Of a DNA stretch of 26,677 nt, positions 11,101 through 20,773 are shown piece after piece. Each line of letters begins with the position of its first letter. Position 1 is the stretch's first letter. The stretch is from Phytophthora quininea. Lineage: Eukaryota > Oomycota > Peronosporomycetes > Peronosporales > Peronosporaceae. The position numbers and the translations under genes are program-made. The DNA is taken from assembly GCA_011947345.1 (NCBI GenBank), contig JAAVTG010000415.1, forward strand, positions 1 to 26,677, read 5' to 3'. The notes under the pieces were generated by a model, which saw only the letters and a program-made list of their open reading frames with translations, was not told where the DNA came from and searched no databases.

Positions 11101-12243
11101 GCGAAACACGGTATCCTTGTACTCCTTCAGTAGATCGTAGGCAGGGTTCGCCCGAAACGTTTCCCAGTCAGTGTCCAGGTAACGTTGAGCCTTGGCACTG
11201 CCAACATTATCAGGTTGGTCGCGTCGCTGCAACGAGCTTGCGACGCGCTTGATTGTCTCGTTCGATAGAACCAGCATAAAATCAGGTTCATCTTGGTTCT
11301 TTGTCTTGATTCTCAGGAACTTTCTCAGCTTCTTCCGCGTGATGAACTTAGTTTCCACGCCAGCTGCGTCGACAACACCCATCGTGAACATCTTCTCCAC
11401 GGCGCTGCTCTTTACCCCTGCACGGCTCTCAGCTGTGCTTTTATCCGCAGACGACCGCTTGTTGCTTCCCGCTGCCGAGCCTCTACCAACTGGCTCGCGG
11501 TCCAGTTGCTCGCGAGCAACTCTTGGGTGTCCACTCTGCGCAGATTCACGGGCAACTTCAACCCTAGGCTTCACATCCGTTTCCAGCGCGGCGCCTCTAC
11601 AGGAATCAGGTCTTTTCGCCGACAGGCCTTTCGCCCCGGCAGATCTCCGAGACCCAGAGGCAATCGCCGGTCCGCCTTCCTCGATCGGCCCGATGGTCTC
11701 ACTTGTCCGCTCCGCTCGCAAAGTCTTCTTTGTTCCTTCAATCCTTCGACTACTCCAATCAATCAGGGGTTGTACGTCCTCGAAGAATGGTACCCCCAGG
11801 ATGCAGTCGAACTCGTCAGGAATAGCGTAGATGACAGCAACACATTTGTATGCTTCATCCACTCCTGGTACCTTGATAGTCAGAGCTATTAGCTCCAACT
11901 CCGTCTCGACAATCTGGTTGTCTCCAAGCTTCACACGGATATTCTTCTCTTGGAACTTCGTAGTTGTGAGCTTGTTTTCCTCGACCCAACGCTTCGACAC
12001 GTAGATTGTAGTAGCTCCGCTGTCTAGCAGCATACTTGACGTCGAGATGTTCTTGTTACCGGCACTGATCTCCCCATGGATAGAGAACAGTGGACGTGAC
12101 TTGTAGACGAGAGGGTTTTCACACATAACATTGATGCTGACATTGTCCACCTTTAATGCTCTGGTTACACTCTTGACCACGACAGGACCCTCATTCACTG
12201 ACGTGGTTTGTCGTTTCCCTGCTCGCCTTGCAGCTTCTTCCAC
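8158..12243 (-). CDS. pol: pol polyprotein: PR-RT-RNase H-IN-chromodomain-like (three frameshifts)
   Basis: Domains in order: aspartic protease (LLDSGATT near 12024), a charged linker, and reverse transcriptase (STMDLMSAYYQV, VLPMGVCNAPATMHRL, catalytic FYDDIYIF). Then come RNase H (RTDASKFAVGG, ETDHKSLEG), integrase zinc finger (AGHPGAERT with CEPC) and integrase core Asp/Asp/Glu (SMDFITDLP, IVSDRDRKF, NRTLEEYLRC). The end holds a GPY module (KWIGPYSVVRKV) and a chromodomain-like tail ending in a Lys/Arg-rich stretch at TGA 8158. The frame shifts at about 10299-10303 (A5 on the plus strand), 9146-9149 (T4) and 8260-8263 (C4), each needing one added base. Expressed by -1 frameshifting from gag. 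The tail would target integration to chromatin marks, by analogy with chromoviruses. Confidence 0.93.
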
Positions 12244-13018
12244 GCGAAGCAGTCGGCCCTAATGTGACCGGGCTTGTTGCAGTGGAAACAAGTGCGGGTT
12301 TCACCGCCCTTAGCTTTCGTCTTGGGCTTGGCCTTGAAGCGGCCTTTTCTTCGGAAAGGTTTGCTTTGGCGCTGTCCTCCTCGATTGGAGTCCTTGCCAG
12401 CCGACGGTTTCTTCTTGTCGGAGCGATCTTGGCGCACGCGAGCTTCGTCGACGAAATGTGTCACCTCGTACTTGACCGCGAGGTCCATCGCGGCGCTCAG
12501 CGTTGCCGGGTTCTCCAACTTGACATAGGCGCGGGTGCGGGGCTTGAGTCCGTTGGCGTAGTTCAGGACTTGGTCTAACTCGCTCATGCCCTCGACACGG
12601 AAGATGAGTGCGCTGTACTCTCCATTGTACGACTCGATGTCGGCTGTCTGCTTGAGCTGCAGAAGCTTCTCGCGCAGTGCAGCTTGGTAGTTCGACGACT
12701 CGAAGTGTTGGAGCACATGCTCACGGAAATTCCCCACGTGTGCTCCTCGCTTCTTGTAGCTGATGACCAGTGCAGGAACCACCCCGACGCAGGCTTCTCC
12801 ATCGCCGACCCGGCGATCCCTGGCAGTCGTGCGCTTGCATCTTCGACTTGGATGCCGTTGATGCGGCAGGCGTTCTCGATCTGGAACAGCCATTCCCGCA
12901 CATCCTCGCCCCTCTTGCCTGTGAACTTGGGCAAGCTGCTTGAGACCTTGGAGCGATCGGCCATCGCCTGATTGAGGCGGGCGATCTCGGCGCGGAGTTG
13001 CGCATTGGTGGGAGGCAT
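12195..13018 (-). CDS. gag: gag polyprotein (retroelement), with one frameshift
   Basis: The start ATG at 13018 lies 31 bp past the PBS. The N-terminal part contains the gag core (LPKFTGKRGEDVREWLFQ and LPGIAGSAMEKPASGW). The C-terminal part has a basic Lys/Arg-rich region and a CCHC zinc knuckle, CFHCNKPGHIRADC, for nucleic-acid binding. The reading frame changes near 12732-12735 (a CCCC run on the plus strand): W-G must join F-R-E-H-V, which needs one more base. Length would then be about 274 aa. The zero frame ends at TGA 12195, overlapping pol, and carries the frameshift heptamer just before the stop. It forms the virus-like particle shell in the cytoplasm. Confidence 0.9.
12213..12219 (-). 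promoter_or_regulatory. -1 ribosomal frameshift slippery site G GGA AAC
   Basis: In the gag zero frame the codons read CAG GGA AAC GAC, so the heptamer G GGA AAC has the canonical X XXY YYZ phasing. It lies in the 49-nt overlap of gag (stop at 12195) and the pol frame (open from 12243). Slipping back one base puts the ribosome in the pol frame, matching the observed -1 relation of the two ORFs. A downstream stimulatory structure was not folded. Confidence 0.8.
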
Positions 13019-13048
13019 GGGCTTCTTGAACTCAGGGGCTGGGACCAA

Positions 13049-13060
13049 CAAGTGCTACCA
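13049..13060 (-). other. Primer binding site (initiator tRNA-Met-like)
   Basis: Read on the minus strand, TGGTAGCACTTG follows the 5' LTR. The first eight bases, TGGTAGCA, complement the 3' end of eukaryotic initiator tRNA-Met (TGCTACCA), a common primer for gypsy elements. The match weakens after that, so a different tRNA is possible. Confidence 0.65.
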
Positions 13061-13212
13061 GTTTATCAGTTCTTGGGGAGGGCGGCGAATTGAAGAGGGC
13101 CGTCCCCCAGCAGTTCAAGCAGATGGAGGCCACTTGGCCTCCACAACTGCTCTACGTCTGCTGTGTCTATTATTTAACCTATCTAATAAAACCTCTCAAT
13201 ATTTCCCATACA
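13061..13212 (-). repeat. 5' LTR of the gypsy element
   Basis: This is the second 152-bp copy, matching 6616-6767 base for base, including the 9-bp-stem palindrome (13124-13143). It directly abuts the primer binding site at 13060. Confidence 0.95.
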
Positions 13213-13216
13213 GATT
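13213..13216. repeat. Target site duplication, right
   Basis: GATT lies directly outside the 5' LTR and matches 6612-6615. Beyond it the sequence runs into the intron 1 donor of copy E at 13242. Confidence 0.8.
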
Positions 13217-13844
13217 GATTCACATGGCAACACTAGACGTACTAGCACGAGTAGAGCGCAGCGGTGCACGTGTCCGCCAGGAAAGCTGTAAGCGGTCGTG
13301 GGATCACGTGTCCGTAGCTGAAAGGGTCGGCACCTCGAAGAAATATCGTCGCGGAAGCATACCAGCAAAATAAAAAGCTGCGCTGCTGCAGCGGGGAACC
13401 GTCATGCCTCACCGATCGAATGTACAGGCCAACGCTGGTCGCGAGACTAACACAACCTGCAGCCAAATAAATGGCTTGCGTCTGATGGTACCCGTTCGGG
13501 TCGTACGAAGCCAAACTGCGAACGCATCCGGCGTGTGTCTGCGCGAGTCCGAAGTCGCACGTCGTCTCGGTGATATTGACAGCCTCGAGTTTCGGCATGC
13601 CGTCTTGAACGCACCCGACCGCTTTGGTAATGGCGAAGCTCACGGCACAAAGGCATCGCTATGGAGAGCTCCGCTGGGCTGTCCCATTCCGAGGATTAGA
13701 GAGAGATCGGCCAACCGTACGGTGGTTCACAAGACAAATCGGCGGGCACCAAAACTTCTCTGCGGCGATAAATGGCACGAAGGCCAAATATTTCTTTATC
13801 AAGACACGTACGAAGCCCCACTCTAGCGACGGTAAACCACGGGC

Positions 13845-15054
13845 TCAATAACACTGCACCACCGTTTGCGGGCGAGGAACGACTTCTTTCTTGACGATCT
13901 TCCGGAAGGTCCACAGGATGAGCCACACACACACGAACTGGAAGAGAAGCACACGACGGCGAAAGTTAGATGCAGGATGGTAAACCAATCCATTCCGCAG
14001 CGCAATGCCGTACCTGGAACACGTGCAGCATACCCACCCGTGCTTGGACAGTATCGCAGAGCCTTCCATTCGCACAGGACAGCTCCACGGGCGTGTTACT
14101 CGTGCCTCTAATTGCAGAGTAGACCTGGCCAACGACAACGACGAAGGAAACGACCTCCACCATGAGCAGGATTTTACGGATCCTGATAGCGTGGCCCTCT
14201 TCCGGTCGTGGACGCGCGATGTTGACTGTGGCTGCGGTTGGAGTGTCGCCCTCGAGGTCGCTCAGATTCAGGTCGAACGACCGATTTGACACCAACCGGT
14301 CCGACTGGATGGTGCTTGGCATCCGGAGCTTCATCTGCCGCTCGTATATCCGCAACCGCGACAGCATTCGCAGTCCGTAGATGAGAAAGACCACGCTGAT
14401 GACCCCGAGCATCAAGGCGCTTAGCGTTAGTTGCATGTAGACCAGTCCTTGCGGGTCGAACCCCTTGGAGAAGAACAGACAGAAGGCATGCATGATCTGA
14501 AATGTCCAAACCACGGCAATGGCGATCCGCTCCAGGATGATCAGCCGTTGGGGGTTGCCTGTTTCCGCGGCGCCCTTCCTCATGATGGTTGCCCAGTAGC
14601 CTAGCGACATAATGCTGTAGCACCATGGGAGGGGTGTTAGACATCCGTAGAGACTAAATCATAGTTACCAAACGTACTAGCACGAGTACAACGCGGCGGT
14701 GCAGGTGTCAGCGAGGAAGGCCCCGATGGGGCGGATAATGACATGCCCGTAGCTGAGCGGGTCTGCTCCTCGAATAAATATGGTGGCGGCAGCATACCAA
14801 CAGAGCAAGAAGCTGTAGCGCTGCAGTAGCGGGCCCTCGTGTTTCACCGCCCGGACGTACAGCACGACGCAGGTGATGAAGCTAATGGCGCCGGCAGCCA
14901 AGTAGACCACTTGCACCTGGTGGTACGCGTCGGGGTCAAACGATGCCAGGGTGCGCACGCATCCGTCCTCCGTCTGAGCGAGTCCAAAGTCGCAGGTCGA
15001 GGCGGTGATGTTGGACTCGTGGTCGACGGTTGCTTCGTGTCGTCGCGAGTCCAT
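13845..15054 (-). CDS. Seven-TM tandem family protein, copy F (three exons, intact)
   Basis: Exons are 14678-15054, 14014-14614 and 13845-13937, with introns of 63 bp (14615-14677) and 76 bp (13938-14013), all GT-AG. The frame runs open from ATG 15054 to TGA 13845 and gives 356 aa. The N-terminus is longer than in its siblings (about ten extra residues before SNITASTC). It contains GADPLSYGHVIIRP, TM5 ending in LIYGLRMLSRL, the loop motif FDLNLSDLEGD, GHAIRIRKIL and ELSCANGRLC, and ends with a basic FRKIVKKEVVP tail. This copy lies immediately upstream of the LTR-split copy E and is its closest relative by eye. Molecular function unknown. Confidence 0.88.
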
Positions 15055-15485
15055 TGCGCTCTCCCGGGGAGATGCCGGCGGTCAATATCGACCGAGAGCT
15101 CGGAGAATCGCGCCGCCACGGTTCCGTTAATTCCGCAGTGCCTTTCAATCGCGCGATGGCCATCTTGGGATCGGCCACCTTGGCTATAAACGCGGAACTC
15201 GCGCCTTGAATTCGCCCAGCAAATCGGCGTGCACTCAAACTTTCTTTGGCGGCCATAGTTTGATCGTGTGCTTAAGACATCGGAGTTGCCGTCGAAACAC
15301 GTGGGCAAGGCGTTCGCTGATGGGGTTCGTTGCTCCGCATCTCTCGGACGACGAAGAAGCGGTAGAAGGAAATGAACTTTGATCTCGGGGACGCAAAACA
15401 CACTCGACATTCACACATAGTGATACACACGCTACCCAATACATTAGGAGGGTCGGCGCTGGGAAAACGTTAAACCTTTGTCGAC
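15055..15485. other. Intergenic spacer between copies F and G
   Basis: No supported gene. Open frames here are continuations of exon frames or start at non-ATG codons. The region should contain the copy F promoter. Confidence 0.45.
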
Positions 15486-16666
15486 CTACACGATATAGCG
15501 CGACCGCAGCCCGCCGTTGGGCTGCGGGACTACTGCTTTCTTCTGGATCTTGCGGAATGTCCACAGGACGACCCAAATGCACATGATCTACACGAGTCAC
15601 GACAGTTAGATAAGCAGAACAACAAGTGGCCAAGTTCCTAGACAACTTGTACCTGGAAGATGTGGAGCACGTTCACCGTGCACTTGACTGTCTCGCAGAG
15701 CATCCCGTTGGCGCACGAGAGCTCGACGGGGGTGGCGCTCGTGCGGTCAATGGCCAAGTACATCTGCGCTGCAATGACAGCCAGCGAGACCAATTCGACC
15801 ACGAACAGGATCTTCTTAATCTTGGCGGCGTGGCCGTCTGCCGGTCGAGGACGAACCACTTTGCGGTCGCGCCCCGCCACGGGGGTGCCGTCCTCGTCGT
15901 CGCTCATGTTCATGTCGAAGGATCGGTTCGACATCATCCGATCCGAGTGTATGCTCGGCACCCGCAGTCTCAGTTGGCGTTCGTACTGCTGCAGTCGCGC
16001 TAGCACCCGCAAGCCGTAGATGAGGAAGACAGTGCTGATAATCCCCAACATACACGCGCTGACTGTGAGCTGCATGTAGATGAGACCCTGCGGGTTGAAG
16101 CCCTTGGAGAGGAACAGACACATGTCGTAGAGGATCTGGAACGTCCAGACCACCGCGATGGCGATACTCTCCAAGCATACGAGTTGCGGAGGTTTCCTGT
16201 CACTGCTGCGCCCTGCTGGATGATGGTCGCCCAGTAGCCTAGTGCCATAATGCTGCAAGTTGACACAACAAAAAGCAAGCGGTTAGACCCCGACGGTGGA
16301 CAGAGCAAAGCTGAGCGTGACGTACTACACAGAGTAGAGTGCGGCGGTGCACGTGTCGGCAAGGAATGCGCTAATGGGGCGCGGGATGACATGGCCGTAA
16401 CTGGACGGGTCTGCTCCGCGGATGATGACAGTGACTGCGCCGTAGCAGCAGAAGAGGAAGCTGTACTGCTGCAGCAACGCGCCTTCGTGCTTGACCGACC
16501 GGACGTACAGGATGACACTCGCGAGCACGCTGATGCCGCCGAGACCCAAGTAGATAGCCTGTGTCAAGTGGTAGTCGCTCGGGTGATACGACGCCAGCGT
16601 GCGGACGCAGCCAGCGTCGGTCTGCGCGAGACCAAAGTCGCACGTTGCGTCGGTAATGTTGGACAT
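15486..16666 (-). CDS. Seven-TM tandem family protein, copy G (three exons, one frameshift)
   Basis: Exons are 16326-16666 (ATG 16666), 15653-16252 and 15486-15587. Introns are 73 bp (16253-16325) and 65 bp (15588-15652). Exon 2 is 600 nt instead of the 601 in copy F; a single base is missing near 16190-16195, where AAACCTCC is seen and one more C would rejoin GAAVTGN to PPQLVCLE. Allowing for that, the product is about 347 aa. Motifs are SNITDATC, GADPSSYGHVIPRP, FDMNMSDDEDG, GHAAKIKKIL and ELSCANGMLC, then a basic tail FRKIQKKAVVP. This is the promoter-proximal end of the array, being the right-most minus-strand copy. Confidence 0.83.
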
Positions 16667-17266
16667 GTCGAGACGAGTCCTCGGCACCGGCGACCAGACC
16701 CCTTGGTTCACGTGGTCGCGTTTGTGGAATGCCCCCAGCGAAACCCGCACAGCAAGCAAGCACGCAACCAAGCGTTCATGTACAGGAGCCTCTGCCAGCG
16801 GCTTGTCCTTGAAAACACCCGGTGATCTTGGTCGATGGGGTGGCGACGTTCAATGAGGCACGCGGACGATCAAAGCCTCACGTCTGAAGACCAAGTTGCC
16901 CACACAAACCTGTTCGAGCTCGTCCGAATGAGGAGAAACCTCGCGATCGACATCTCGACCAACGAGTTTCAACGTTGACCGATTTTGCAGAGGGCAAGAC
17001 ACAGTGCGAGGCTGCAGAAGCGAGATGTGGCGTGGCGCCTGGAAAGCAGAGGACAAGCGGATTACAGAATTATAAAACACCCCGCAGGTTGCTCAGCGAA
17101 GACGCCCAGCACGTCACCGTCTCACAAATGCAGTAGAAGGCGGCGGGGCGGAAAACTCGTTGCACCGCACCAGCTCCAGTTTGGTGGTGGCTTTATCTCT
17201 GGATCTGCTGCAGACTCAAAACCTTCGGAGCAAAGGAGCAGTTGCTCGACTTCTTGCTGCTGACGG

Positions 17267-17297
17267 CCTGAACAGGATCCAAACGATCCTGTTCAGG
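17267..17297. repeat. Perfect 13-bp-stem hairpin
   Basis: CCTGAACAGGATC, a 5-nt loop CAAAC, and GATCCTGTTCAGG form a perfect inverted repeat in non-coding DNA. It could be a hairpin RNA, a protein-binding palindrome or the scar of a small element; nothing in the sequence decides which. Confidence 0.7.
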
Positions 17298-17326
17298 AGA
17301 CGGAGACGATCAGATTCACCCCTAGC

Positions 17327-17369
17327 ACCGGCACGCGCTCGCTGTCCAGGACCAGGATGGCGTGCCGGT
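17327..17369. repeat. Second inverted repeat, 10-bp stem
   Basis: ACCGGCACGC and GCGTGCCGGT are perfect complements separated by 23 nt, only 30 bp from the preceding hairpin. The two together form a tandem-hairpin block. Confidence 0.6.
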
Positions 17370-18052
17370 ACAGTGTGTATGTACATTGTTTCGAGGCAGC
17401 CCCCAGCACTGCAGTGACGAGGAACAACGAGGGGGACGGCAAATGCATTCCGATAACGACCAGCGTGGCGCGAAGCAAGACTTTCCAGCGGTGATCAGGA
17501 CCTTGCAAGCAGAAGAGTTTTACAGCCAGCAGCTTCCTCTTGTTTGGGTCTACGCGCTTCTTGAACATTTCGCATCACAACCGACACATACGAATCGTCG
17601 GGATGCTGGCAATGAAGAAGTCCCAGCGCGAGTGCGACAGAGGCAAATGCATGCCTTGGCGAATAGTTGACGTTGAAGGCGCCTGGATGTAGCCATTCGA
17701 CTTTTATTAGAGCCGGTTGCAGTACGATTTAGCTGTCTCCAGGCGCGGTTTTACTAATTCGTTTCTGGTTGAAATTGACTCCTTGTTTTTTTGCCGAGTC
17801 GTTGTCTATCGGGTTTTCTGTGTTAAGGGTATATCCGTCGAAATGGATGCAGGAATTAGATTGTGCAAACCTGCAATTTACGTTTCGTCCAATGAGAGCG
17901 CTGCAAAACAGCCGTTTTATTTTCAACCAGTCCGCTGTCGTCGCTATTTGCATACTGAAACCAAAATAGCTCTTTCTTCCATTCCTATCAAGCGCTTCCG
18001 CCGACTCCTCCTCCCCGATATAGCTGCTCGCTAGGAAGGTATCTCTCGTCTC

Positions 18053-18059
18053 TCACTCC
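18053..18059 (+). promoter_or_regulatory. Oomycete Inr-like element of the COPI-associated gene
   Basis: TCACTCC fits the oomycete initiator TCAYTYY and lies 45 nt upstream of the ATG at 18104. No clear FPR follows. Confidence 0.45.
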
Positions 18060-18103
18060 TGAACTACTCACAGGCGCCTCACCTCCCTCTCCTGCCGCTC
18101 CAG

Positions 18104-18728
18104 ATGCTTAACGCTACCAGCGTCACCATCAACACGGACTCGGTGGGCGGCGACATGGCTCCGGCCGCGCCCCCAAGAAGAATTTCATCCAGAAGGTCAA
18201 CGACGTCAACAAGATGGAGCTCCCAAGCTGCTGCGCTACATGCGTCTGGGCAACGTGGCCTGCTCCATCCTGCAGGTTATCGCGGGCATCGTGGGCATCA
18301 CGAGCTTCATCACGCTCAACGTGACGGGCACGCTCGTGTCCATCTACGTCATCATGTTTGGCATCCTGTTCCTGCTCTTCGAGTGCCGCCTCTCGCGCAT
18401 GGAGACGGCCATCCGCTCCAACTTTGGCTTCCTCTACTCGTACAAGGGCCGCGCCGCCTTCATCTTCTTCATCGGCTTCTTGGACTTTGGCATCGGCTCG
18501 GCGCTGGCCACCATCGCCGGCGTGCTCATGTGCTTCAACGCCTTCATCAACCTGCTGGTCATGTGCCGCCACCCGCAGTTCAAATCGACGCTCAGCGCTG
18601 ACGCAGACCCCACGGCCGGATACACCACCAGCAGCCAGGAGGCCGCCAACTTCATGAGCAAGAACCCGGAGCTGGCCGCCAAGGCTGGCCAGTTCGCCTT
18701 CCAGCAGGCTTCCAACACGCGTCACTAG
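18104..18728 (+). CDS. COPI-associated / TVP15-like Golgi membrane protein (two frameshifts)
   Basis: The main frame from 18240 encodes four hydrophobic segments (ILQVIAGIVGITSFI, LVSIYVIMFGILFLLFE, AAFIFFIGFLDFG, LATIAGVLMCFNAFINLL). The pattern is RL-x-R-x-E-T between TM2 and TM3 and a Tyr-Lys-Gly-Arg-Ala turn, as in the COPI-associated protein family of Golgi vesicle membranes. The N-terminus starts at ATG 18104 in another frame. It rejoins if one base is added in the C5 run 18170-18174 and another in CCC 18222-18224, through PKKNFIQKVNDVNKMEL; that would give about 208 aa. Two -1 shifts in short C runs of a housekeeping-type gene look like sequence error. The C-tail (TTSSQEAANFMSKNPELA) is cytosolic. 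It is the only complete plus-strand host gene here. Confidence 0.8.
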
Positions 18729-18876
18729 ATGCAAACGCAGAGGAGGAGACAGCGAGAGAGTCGCAAGTGGACTAATGAAGGACATGGAGCGCTGCTTGAG
18801 CTTGTCTTGGACCTCGACTATCTACCTAAGCTAATGCCATTTTCCTTTTCCCTTCTTCTTGAAACAACATGCGAGT

Positions 18877-20450
18877 TCATTGCTTTACTCGATCGTGGAC
18901 GTTGGCCATCAAAGTTCCTTTGACGGGGAGCACGAGCGAGTAGTCGTACGTGATGTCGAACGGGTTTTCCACCGTCTTGAGGTCGAAGCGACTCAGCAGC
19001 ACAGCCATCACCGTCTGCATCTCCAGCAACGCGAAGCGCATGCCCAGACACTGGTGCGGACCGGCCAAGAAGCTAAAGAACTTGAAAAGTGAGATTTTGA
19101 GCACACGTCCGGTCTTCTCGTGGATCCAGCGCTCCGGTCGGTACTCGGAGGCGTCAGGTCCCCAAACGGAAGGCATGCGGGCCATGGCGAACACTGGCAC
19201 GATCACATGCGTACCGAACGGCACGCGAAGGCCGCCGCTGAGAGTCGTGGATTGATTCGGAGCGCGGTGCACTGTGGCCATATACAGGCGGAGGCTCTCT
19301 TTATAGCCGCCTCGAGGTACGGCAGCTTTTGGAGATCTGCCATGGTGGGGGCTTCCAATCCACCGGTCAGCAACTCCGGCAGGTTTTCACCGATTTCAGC
19401 GCGGATCTAGTCGAGCACTCGCGGGTACCGATTCATATTGACGAGCATCCACGACATGCTGAAGGACGTGGTGTCCTTGCCCGCCAAAGAAATTCATGGT
19501 CGTGTCGCGGACCTGCAGGAGATCCACAGAGCCGTCCATCGTCTCGAGGAACAGCGTGATGATGTCTTTCTGTTGCGTCGTTGAGCTGTTGGCAGCAGCC
19601 TTGTCGGCCACCGACTTTTGCATGATCTCCATCACCAGACCCTCGACGATCTTCTTGGCCTTGCGCAGCTCGCGCTCTTCCCCAATGTTGAGCAGCCTCT
19701 TCAATTGCCAGAACCACATCGGACTCTGCAGTCGCGACTAGAAGACCGAGCCGTAGGTCTCGACGGCCTTAATGAACGGCTGCTCCATTTCCACATCCAC
19801 GTCGCCTCCGAGTCCGTCGAGGTCGACACCAAAACCGATCTTGGTGAACACGTCGCTCGACAACTTGGCGAACAGTGACTTCATGCTCACGGGTTTGTTG
19901 AGACGAGCACACTCCGCCAGGACGTCCCGCAGTTTGAGCGTCTTCTCGACCACGACCGCATCCATGACGTCGCGCAGCATCTGCATGGAGAACAAGTGAC
20001 TGCCGAGACGACGCTGCTTGACCCACTTCTCGCCGTCAACGCCGACGATGCCGTCGCCGAAAAGTCGTGGCCGGTCTCGCAGATCTCGGGGCCCTTCTCG
20101 AAGATGTCGGCCTGCGTTTTGAACACGTCTTCGATCTCCTGCGGTGAGGTGAGCACGATCGTCGGTGGGCGGCCGATGATCCGCAGCACTCACGGACGGC
20201 CTTTTGCAGCGAGACTCTGCTCCGCGAACCAGTCGTGCATGCGGTGCTTGTGGTTGATCATGATGTCCAGCGTGCTGCCCAGCAGTGGCAGCGACGGAGG
20301 TTCATAGAGCTCTTGCTCAGCGAGCACCCGATTGACGGCGCGGCTCGTGAAAGCAGCGGACGCCACATTCCAGCCCACGAAGAGCGCCGTTGCGAACACG
20401 ACCGCAGTCGCAGCCTTGTTAACGTCCGCGTGCTGAGTTACTGTCCACAT
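18877..20450 (-). pseudogene. Cytochrome P450 pseudogene (P450-1; CYP86/CYP5014-like)
   Basis: The start would be ATG 20450 (MWTVTQHAD, then a membrane anchor). Recognisable P450 parts are LPLLGSTLDIM, the C-helix GEKWVKQRR, the I-helix AGKDTTSF, PERW and the heme loop FLAGPHQCLG with its Cys ligand, ending at 18877. It is disrupted many times: TGA at 20190 where sisters have Trp (GRPWVL), TAG at 19738 after VF, and TAG at 19407 after RVLD. Frameshifts lie near 20060-20063 (-1), 19485 (-2) and 19296-19303 (-1, removing ESLR spacing). Three substitution stops make it a real pseudogene even if the indels are errors. Its sisters immediately upstream are more intact. Confidence 0.9.
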
Positions 20451-20773
20451 GCCGCTCGCTTGGGTCGCCGCGAAATCCAAGAGTAGAGAGGCCCCCGTTA
20501 CGTTGGTGCAGACACTCAGAAGAGTTGAGTAGCGGTAGTCCTTGACGTTGTCGCCATCTGTCGCGCAGGCTCTTGCGTGGTGAGACCGCGGCGAGGCCTT
20601 GCAGTCGTCATCACTTGATGGGGCCTCCCGCCCTGGCAAACAGCAACGACAACGACAACGACAAGATCGAGTTAAGGAGCCACTGCACTAATTCAGCGCA
20701 AGAAGTTGGCAGCGAAAGGGTCAAAGATGTTAATAAGCCGTGTCTCGGCACGAATAAAGAGGTCGGCGCTGCC

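Larger units (their letters stand above)
6616..13212 (-). mobile_element. Ty3/gypsy LTR retrotransposon with an extra antisense gene
   Basis: In element order (minus strand): 5' LTR 13061-13212, PBS 13049-13060, gag, a -1 frameshift site, then pol with protease, reverse transcriptase, RNase H, integrase and a chromodomain-like tail. After pol come an antisense gene (about 6898-8146), a polypurine tract and the 3' LTR 6616-6767. The RT-RH-IN order defines Ty3/gypsy. The two LTRs read identically over 152 bp and are flanked by GATT (GATTG if one shared base is counted), so insertion appears recent. It lies in intron 1 of tandem copy E in the same orientation. gag and pol contain four single-base frameshifts, which is odd beside identical LTRs and fits sequence error or mobilisation in trans. 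Confidence 0.95.
5834..13598 (-). pseudogene. Seven-TM tandem family copy E, split by a gypsy element in intron 1
   Basis: Exon 1 is 13243-13598 (ATG 13598), exon 2 is 5987-6586 and exon 3 is 5834-5917. Intron 2 is an ordinary 69 bp (5918-5986). Intron 1 spans 6587-13242 because a complete LTR retroelement sits in it; without the element it would be roughly 55-60 bp. The donor (GTACGT) and acceptor (CACTGGCAG) survive, so splicing across 6.6 kb is formally possible. Exon 2 is 600 nt where the sister copy F has 601: a base is missing near 6441-6447, between the FCLL and SKGF codons, which shifts the frame unless it is a sequence error. Intact, it would encode about 346 aa with VNITETTC, GADPFSYGH, an MNVSDDEDD loop and ELSCANGKLC. 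It is labelled pseudogene because of the combined insertion and frameshift. Confidence 0.82.
16667..18052. other. Gene-poor region between the 7-TM array and the COPI-associated gene
   Basis: This stretch separates two divergent genes, so promoters for copy G and the COPI-associated gene are expected. A TATAAAA occurs at 17071 and a CCAAT at about 17889. Open frames up to about 100 aa on both strands (for example 17293-17568 minus, 17362-17670 plus) resemble no family I know. Two inverted repeats at 17267-17369 and a 9-bp inverted pair (GCGCCTGGA near 17678, TCCAGGCGC near 17740) are the only structure seen. Confidence 0.5.

Noticed and set aside
13243..13598. Exon 1 of copy E as a separate short gene
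   Set aside because: It ends at the family donor site and phase, and its missing exons 2-3 are found across the retroelement.
17293..17670. Overlapping ~90-100 aa frames on both strands
   Set aside because: No recognisable domain; one overlaps the hairpin block. Not enough evidence for a gene.
20190..20192. TGA in P450-1 as a recoded or selenocysteine codon
   Set aside because: It replaces a Trp codon by one substitution, and two TAG stops follow in the same gene, so decay is simpler.
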